This document shows, piece after piece, positions 8,428 through 10,381 of a stretch of 10,381 bases of DNA. Every line of letters begins with the position of its first letter. Position 1 is the stretch's first letter. Location of the stretch: positions 1 to 10,381 of the forward strand of contig JAKJCD010000058.1 of assembly GCA_022706625.1 (NCBI GenBank), in the 5' to 3' direction. The stretch comes from Bacillota bacterium (GTDB lineage Bacteria > Bacillota > Clostridia > Peptostreptococcales > Anaerovoracaceae). The notes below the pieces were generated by a model. That model was given only the letters and a program-made list of their open reading frames with translations, did not search any database and had not been told where the DNA came from. A program made the translations under genes and the position numbers.

Positions 8428-8686
8428 CAGCTATCTCCTGCCGAATGTCTTTCATGACATCTTCAAGCGGACGTTTCCTGCCCTCTATTGTGGCCGCTTT
8501 TCCCTCATCAAGCAGGCGATAAAGCTCAAGCTTGCCATTGAGCATTTCATATGTCTCAATGCTCATAACAGCCAAATCACCTCGCCCATTTTTGGTAATA
8601 TAGACAGGCTCTCTTTTTTCGTGGCAGAATGTTGAAATTTCGTTATAATTATTCCTTAAGTCCGTGCTGGATTTAATATTTGGCAT
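8414..8686 (-). CDS. Phd/YefM-family antitoxin
   Basis: This gene encodes a 90-residue antitoxin that should bind and neutralise the downstream toxin and repress the operon. The N-terminal Phd/YefM DNA-binding fold is clear: STDLRNNYNEISTFCHEKRE, then PVYITKNGRGDLAVMSIETYE (residues 7-46). The C-terminal third (RKRPLEDVMKDIRQEIADG) is the charged helix that usually wraps the toxin. I chose ATG at 8686 because AAGGAGG lies 8 nt upstream. A longer frame to 8725 would start within the operator and place the ribosome binding site inside the gene. It overlaps the toxin by 14 bp. A promoter with an overlapping palindrome lies immediately upstream, consistent with autoregulation. Confidence 0.9.
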   Translation of the reverse strand: MPNIKSSTDLRNNYNEISTFCHEKREPVYITKNGRGDLAVMSIETYEMLNGKLELYRLLDEGKAATIEGRKRPLEDVMKDIRQEIADGKI

Positions 8687-8706
8687 AAAATCAGCCTCCT
8701 TATCTA

Positions 8707-8739
8707 ATCTAAAGATATTATACACTAATATCTTTAGAT
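8707..8739. promoter_or_regulatory. Palindromic operator over the toxin-antitoxin promoter
   Basis: ATCTAAAGATATTA (8707-8720) and its exact reverse complement (8726-8739) flank a 5-bp centre. The 33-bp palindrome covers the -10 and the whole spacer, so a bound repressor would block RNA polymerase. Phd/YefM antitoxins repress their own promoters through such palindromes; its use as operator here is inferred from position. Confidence 0.75.
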
Positions 8740-8745
8740 CATCAA
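8717..8745 (-). promoter_or_regulatory. Promoter of the toxin-antitoxin operon
   Basis: On the minus strand a -35 TTGATG (8745-8740) and a perfect -10 TATAAT (8722-8717) are separated by 17 bp, close to the sigma-A consensus. The -10 ends about 30 bp before the antitoxin ATG, and AAGGAGG lies in between. Confidence 0.75.
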
Positions 8746-8770
8746 GTCAAACTATAACTTGCCCCCCTCT

Positions 8771-8881
8771 GGACGTGAGTTCGACTCCATCTGACATAAA
8801 AAAAGGTAATGACCACATACCCATGACAGGCAGTGGTCATTACCTTTTTTGGTGAAGGTGGTGAGAGTCGAACTCACGTCC
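8771..8881. repeat. Inverted repeat: partial tmRNA 3'-end copy facing ssrA
   Basis: GGACGTGAGTTCGACTC at 8771-8787 on the plus strand is identical to the T-arm region of tmRNA, which reads the same on the minus strand at 8881-8865. The two arms enclose the ssrA terminator and are nearly concentric with it (centres at 8826 and 8824.5). Between arm and terminator the left side has 10 bp unlike the tmRNA acceptor end. It could be a scar of integration at ssrA or of template switching around the terminator hairpin. Confidence 0.7.
8798..8850. terminator. Rho-independent terminator of ssrA (bidirectional)
   Basis: GGTAATGACCAC (8805-8816) and GTGGTCATTACC (8833-8844) form a perfect 12-bp stem around a 16-nt loop. 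On the minus strand it is followed by seven T (8804-8798). The opposite side has six T, so it can work in both directions, insulating ssrA from the toxin-antitoxin operon. It begins right after the encoded CCA end of tmRNA. Confidence 0.88.
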
Positions 8882-9207
8882 GAAAGCACTTCCACAAGAA
8901 TTTCTCCGAGCGCAGCCGATGGTTTTTTGTTTCGCTTCTTCCGGCGCCCGTCGGCAGGCTTCGGTTTCAGCTATCCCGTTGTTCCCCTATGCTACCGGGA
9001 GCTCACATAGAGTTTTCCTGCATGCTTGACGCCGGATCTGCCGACCTGCAGGTAAGTCGGAGCCGACGCGCGGCGGCTTAAGCAGCCAGTGCGAAGTTTG
9101 TTCTATTTTTTGCGTTTATATTTAACGTGCCATTTTTAACGTAGACTTGGCAAACTACGGCTCGCTTTTCCTGATTCCGCACCCCCGTCGAAACCAATTT
9201 CACCCCC
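8850..9207 (-). ncRNA. ssrA: Transfer-messenger RNA (tmRNA, SsrA)
   Basis: tmRNA rescues ribosomes stalled on broken mRNA: it enters as an alanyl-tRNA with SmpB, then serves as template for a degradation tag. The 358-nt RNA starts GGGGGUGAAAUUGGUUUCGAC, the standard 5' signature. It ends with the T-arm GUGAGUUCGACUCUCAC and an encoded CCA. The 5' GGGGGUG pairs with CACCUUC near the 3' end, using two G-U pairs, to form the acceptor stem. An early pseudoknot stem (CGUAG with CUACG) precedes the tag frame. The tag ends ALAA and UAA, as expected. Downstream G-rich segments would form the later pseudoknots. Its partner gene smpB is upstream on the same strand, 453 bp away, with a separate promoter for ssrA between them. 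Confidence 0.95.
9078..9113 (-). other. tmRNA-encoded proteolysis tag frame
   Basis: From a probable GCA resume codon (9113-9111) the frame reads AKNRTNFALAA then TAA. With the charged alanine the tag would be (A)AKNRTNFALAA. The ALAA end is the part recognised by ClpXP-type proteases in other bacteria. The resume codon is inferred by position; ORFs reading through from upstream codons cannot be ruled out. Confidence 0.8.
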
Positions 9208-9235
9208 ATATTCTGCAAACATACTTTGCAATATC

Positions 9236-9263
9236 ATTATACCGCAAAAATTGTTTTTGTAAC
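9236..9263 (-). promoter_or_regulatory. Promoter of ssrA
   Basis: On the minus strand a perfect -10 TATAAT (9241-9236) is preceded by GTTACA (9263-9258, four of six matches to TTGACA) at a 16-bp spacing. The -10 ends 28 bp before the mature tmRNA 5' end, leaving a short leader that RNase P would remove. Confidence 0.65.
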
Positions 9264-9332
9264 ATTACAATTTTGTTAATTTTATAATGATTTTAAGGCT
9301 GGAACGAGACGGTCATCTTCAGCCTGCTCTCC

Positions 9333-9373
9333 AAATCAGCTAAAAAATACACAAAACATATTTTGTGTATAAC
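9333..9373 (+). repeat. Composite repeat unit 1
   Basis: This 41-bp unit starts AAATCAGCTAAAA and ends TTTGTGTATAAC, with an AT-rich middle. The reverse complement of the end contains TTATACACA, a match to the DnaA-box consensus TTATNCACA. An internal hairpin (ATACACAAAA, CATA, TTTTGTGTAT) is special to this copy. Confidence 0.85.
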
Positions 9374-9415
9374 TTTCTCCTAATAAATGTAAATATATCA
9401 GAGAATTATCTCGGC

Positions 9416-9456
9416 AAATCAGCTAAAATAGCAAAAAAATCTTGTTTGTGTATAAC
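9416..9456 (+). repeat. Composite repeat unit 2
   Basis: This 41-bp unit has the same orientation as unit 1 and starts 83 bp after it. Its ends are AAATCAGCTAAAA and TTTGTGTATAAC; the middle differs from unit 1. The DnaA-box-like TTATACACA lies on the minus strand at 9455-9447. Confidence 0.85.
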
Positions 9457-9469
9457 AAAACTCCAAATT

Positions 9470-9509
9470 GTTATACACAAAAGCAAATATTTTAAAATTT
9501 AGCTGATTT
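9470..9509 (-). repeat. Composite repeat unit 3 (inverted)
   Basis: This 40-bp unit is in inverted orientation: it begins GTTATACACAAA and ends TTTAGCTGATTT on the plus strand. It faces unit 2 across 13 bp, so the two DnaA-box-like ends point at each other. The box TTATACACA is at 9471-9479. Confidence 0.85.
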
Positions 9510-9551
9510 TGGTGGTTTTAATCGGGTTTGATACAGCATTATAGCCATATT

Positions 9552-9591
9552 GTTATACTCAAAACGCAAAATTGCATTTTTTAGCTGATCT
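9552..9591 (-). repeat. Composite repeat unit 4 (inverted)
   Basis: This 40-bp unit is inverted, beginning GTTATACTCAAAA and ending TTTTTTAGCTGATCT on the plus strand. It starts 82 bp after unit 3. Its box, TTATACTCA at 9553-9561, has one mismatch to the DnaA consensus, and the other end has one change (AGATCAGCT). Confidence 0.8.
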
Positions 9592-9660
9592 GTCGATTAT
9601 GGCTGATGGTCTCAGGATGGTGAATTGCCTTGTTCCCAAGATAATCAAGAATTCCGCCTG

Positions 9661-10122
9661 CTATTGGCGTGCCTTCTTCAGTTCCTGCTGAATGCGGCGT
9701 TCGGAGTCCCTCTTTGCAATATCCTCACGCTTATCGTAAAGTTTCTTGCCTCGGGCAATGGCCAGTTCCATCTTGGCTCTGCCCCTCTCGTCTATGTAAA
9801 CTGAAAGCGGCACCAGAGTCAGCCCTTTTTGAGTCGTATACCCGATAAGCTTGCGGATCTGCTGTTTGTGGAGCAGAAGCTTCCTTGGGCGGACAGGGTC
9901 TACGTTATAGCGATTTCCCTGCTCATAAGGGCTGATATGCATCTGATACACGACGACCTCTCCTTTTTCCACTTTGGCAAAGCTCTCTTTCAGATTGATC
10001 TTGCCTTGCCTGATGGATTTTATCTCTGTCCCCGTCAGCACTATACCGGCTTCATATACTTCATCGATAAAAAAGTCGTGCCTTGCCTTCCTGTTATTTG
10101 CAATAAGCTTTTTTTGTCTCAT
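9661..10122 (-). CDS. smpB: SmpB, tmRNA-binding protein of trans-translation
   Basis: SmpB binds the tRNA-like part of tmRNA, brings it to stalled ribosomes, and uses its C-terminal tail to probe the empty mRNA channel. The 153-residue protein has the family's normal length. The conserved beta-barrel is recognisable: NNRKARHDFFIDEVYEAGI, then GTEIKSIRQGKINLKESFA and HISPYEQGNRYNVDPVRPRK. Next come the KGLTLVPLSVYIDERGRAK strand and the basic GKKLYDKREDIAKRDSER tail start. All expected segments are intact. ATG at 10122 follows AGGTG with about 7 nt spacing. It overlaps the stop of the signal peptidase gene by four bases (ATGA), so the two are probably co-transcribed and coupled. Its RNA partner, ssrA, lies downstream on the same strand. 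Confidence 0.97.
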   Translation of the reverse strand: MRQKKLIANNRKARHDFFIDEVYEAGIVLTGTEIKSIRQGKINLKESFAKVEKGEVVVYQMHISPYEQGNRYNVDPVRPRKLLLHKQQIRKLIGYTTQKGLTLVPLSVYIDERGRAKMELAIARGKKLYDKREDIAKRDSERRIQQELKKARQ

Positions 10123-10381
10123 CTTATGACACCTATCTGACTAAAGGGAAAAAGACGGAAGTCCGCACGGCCTAAAATGTCTTCCAGCGCAACTTCACCC
10201 ACTGCCGCATCCCTGCTGTCTAAGCTGACGGGGCGATTATCTCCCATCACAAAGACATGTCCTTCAGAGACGGTCACCGGCTCCATTTCACCGGGGGTCG
10301 TCCCTCCGTAAATGTATTCTTCTTCTAAGGCACTGCCGTTTAGGTAGACTGTTCCGTTTTTGATTTCGATTTTATCACCCT
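10119..10381 (-). CDS. lepB: Signal peptidase I, C-terminal part (5' end outside the window)
   Basis: Signal peptidase I is a membrane-anchored serine/lysine protease that removes signal peptides from exported proteins outside the membrane. Only the last 86 residues are visible, so the N-terminal anchor and the catalytic Ser and Lys regions are off the window. The diagnostic C-terminal box is present as GHVFVMGDNRPVSLDSRD, matching the family's GDNR-x-x-S-x-DSR signature. It is preceded by strands typical of the family (GDKIEIKNGTVYLNG) and followed by the closing segment ILGRADFRLFPFSQIG. The TGA stop overlaps the smpB start (ATGA). This pairing with smpB is not the more familiar rnr-smpB order. 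The gene symbol is given by family; the local name could be sipX or similar. Confidence 0.93.
   Translation of the reverse strand, partial: GDKIEIKNGTVYLNGSALEEEYIYGGTTPGEMEPVTVSEGHVFVMGDNRPVSLDSRDAAVGEVALEDILGRADFRLFPFSQIGVIR

Larger units (their letters stand above)
9264..9660. other. smpB-ssrA intergenic region holding the symmetric repeat array
   Basis: There is no gene in this stretch. It carries four composite repeats in the order forward, forward, inverted, inverted, spaced 42, 13 and 42 bp apart. Outside the array I see no clear terminator after smpB; a short CTTG-GGAA-CAAG hairpin just downstream of it lacks a U-tract. The ssrA promoter borders the region on the left. Confidence 0.7.

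Noticed and set aside
8687..8725. Longer antitoxin start at 8725
   Set aside because: It would begin at the operator centre, at or before the predicted transcription start, and bury the AAGGAGG site inside the coding region.
8771..8797. Truncated tRNA gene on the plus strand
   Set aside because: The TTCGACTC loop region is present, but the following CCATC does not pair with GTGAG to close a T-stem, and there is no acceptor stem or anticodon arm upstream.
8833..9081. Plus-strand open frame of 82 codons across ssrA
   Set aside because: It lies almost entirely within the tmRNA gene on the other strand, has no ribosome binding site, and encodes no recognisable protein.
9333..9591. CRISPR array (about 40-bp repeats, 42-bp spacers)
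   Set aside because: Two of the four copies are inverted, the repeat middles are not conserved, the central gap is 13 bp, and there are no cas genes. The regular spacing fits protein binding sites or a mobile repeat better.

Overview
The window looks like chromosomal DNA of a low-to-moderate GC Gram-positive anaerobe, most likely a member of the Clostridia (Bacillota). The evidence is strong AGGAGG-type ribosome binding sites, a CheA with a P2 domain, a large MalT-like LuxR regulator, a one-piece tmRNA beside smpB, and AT-rich intergenic DNA. I cannot name a genus. Every supported gene lies on the minus strand, so transcription runs from high to low coordinates.

Right end (8850-10381): a signal peptidase I gene, cut by the window edge, overlaps smpB by four bases. 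After smpB comes a 453-bp spacer and then ssrA (tmRNA, encoded tag AKNRTNFALAA), which ends in a strong hairpin terminator. SmpB and tmRNA act together in rescuing stalled ribosomes. The spacer is not featureless. It holds four copies of a 40-41 bp composite motif, two in one orientation and two inverted, with equal 42-bp gaps on both sides of a 13-bp centre. One end of each copy matches, or nearly matches, the DnaA-box consensus.

Middle (7574-8797): this AT-rich accessory stretch abuts the 3' end of ssrA. It contains an inverted 17-bp copy of the tmRNA T-arm, a Phd/YefM-ParE/RelE type toxin-antitoxin pair with a perfect palindromic operator over its promoter, what looks like a decayed coding sequence, and two hairpins that could be terminators. 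It reads as an old insertion or scar next to ssrA, a common integration target.

Left half (1-7573): a LuxR-family regulator with an AAA/STAND-type ATPase end (MalT-like) is followed by cheA, cheW, cheB and a soluble PAS-histidine kinase that runs off the left edge. The last four have short gaps (38-90 bp), good ribosome binding sites and no visible terminators, so they form a likely operon. CheW and CheA would couple to receptors encoded elsewhere, CheA would phosphorylate CheB, and CheB would demethylate or deamidate receptors. No CheY, CheR, CheD or receptor is present in the window. Together with the extra kinase and the regulator, this suggests an accessory chemosensory module whose output may not be simple flagellar control; that last point is inference.
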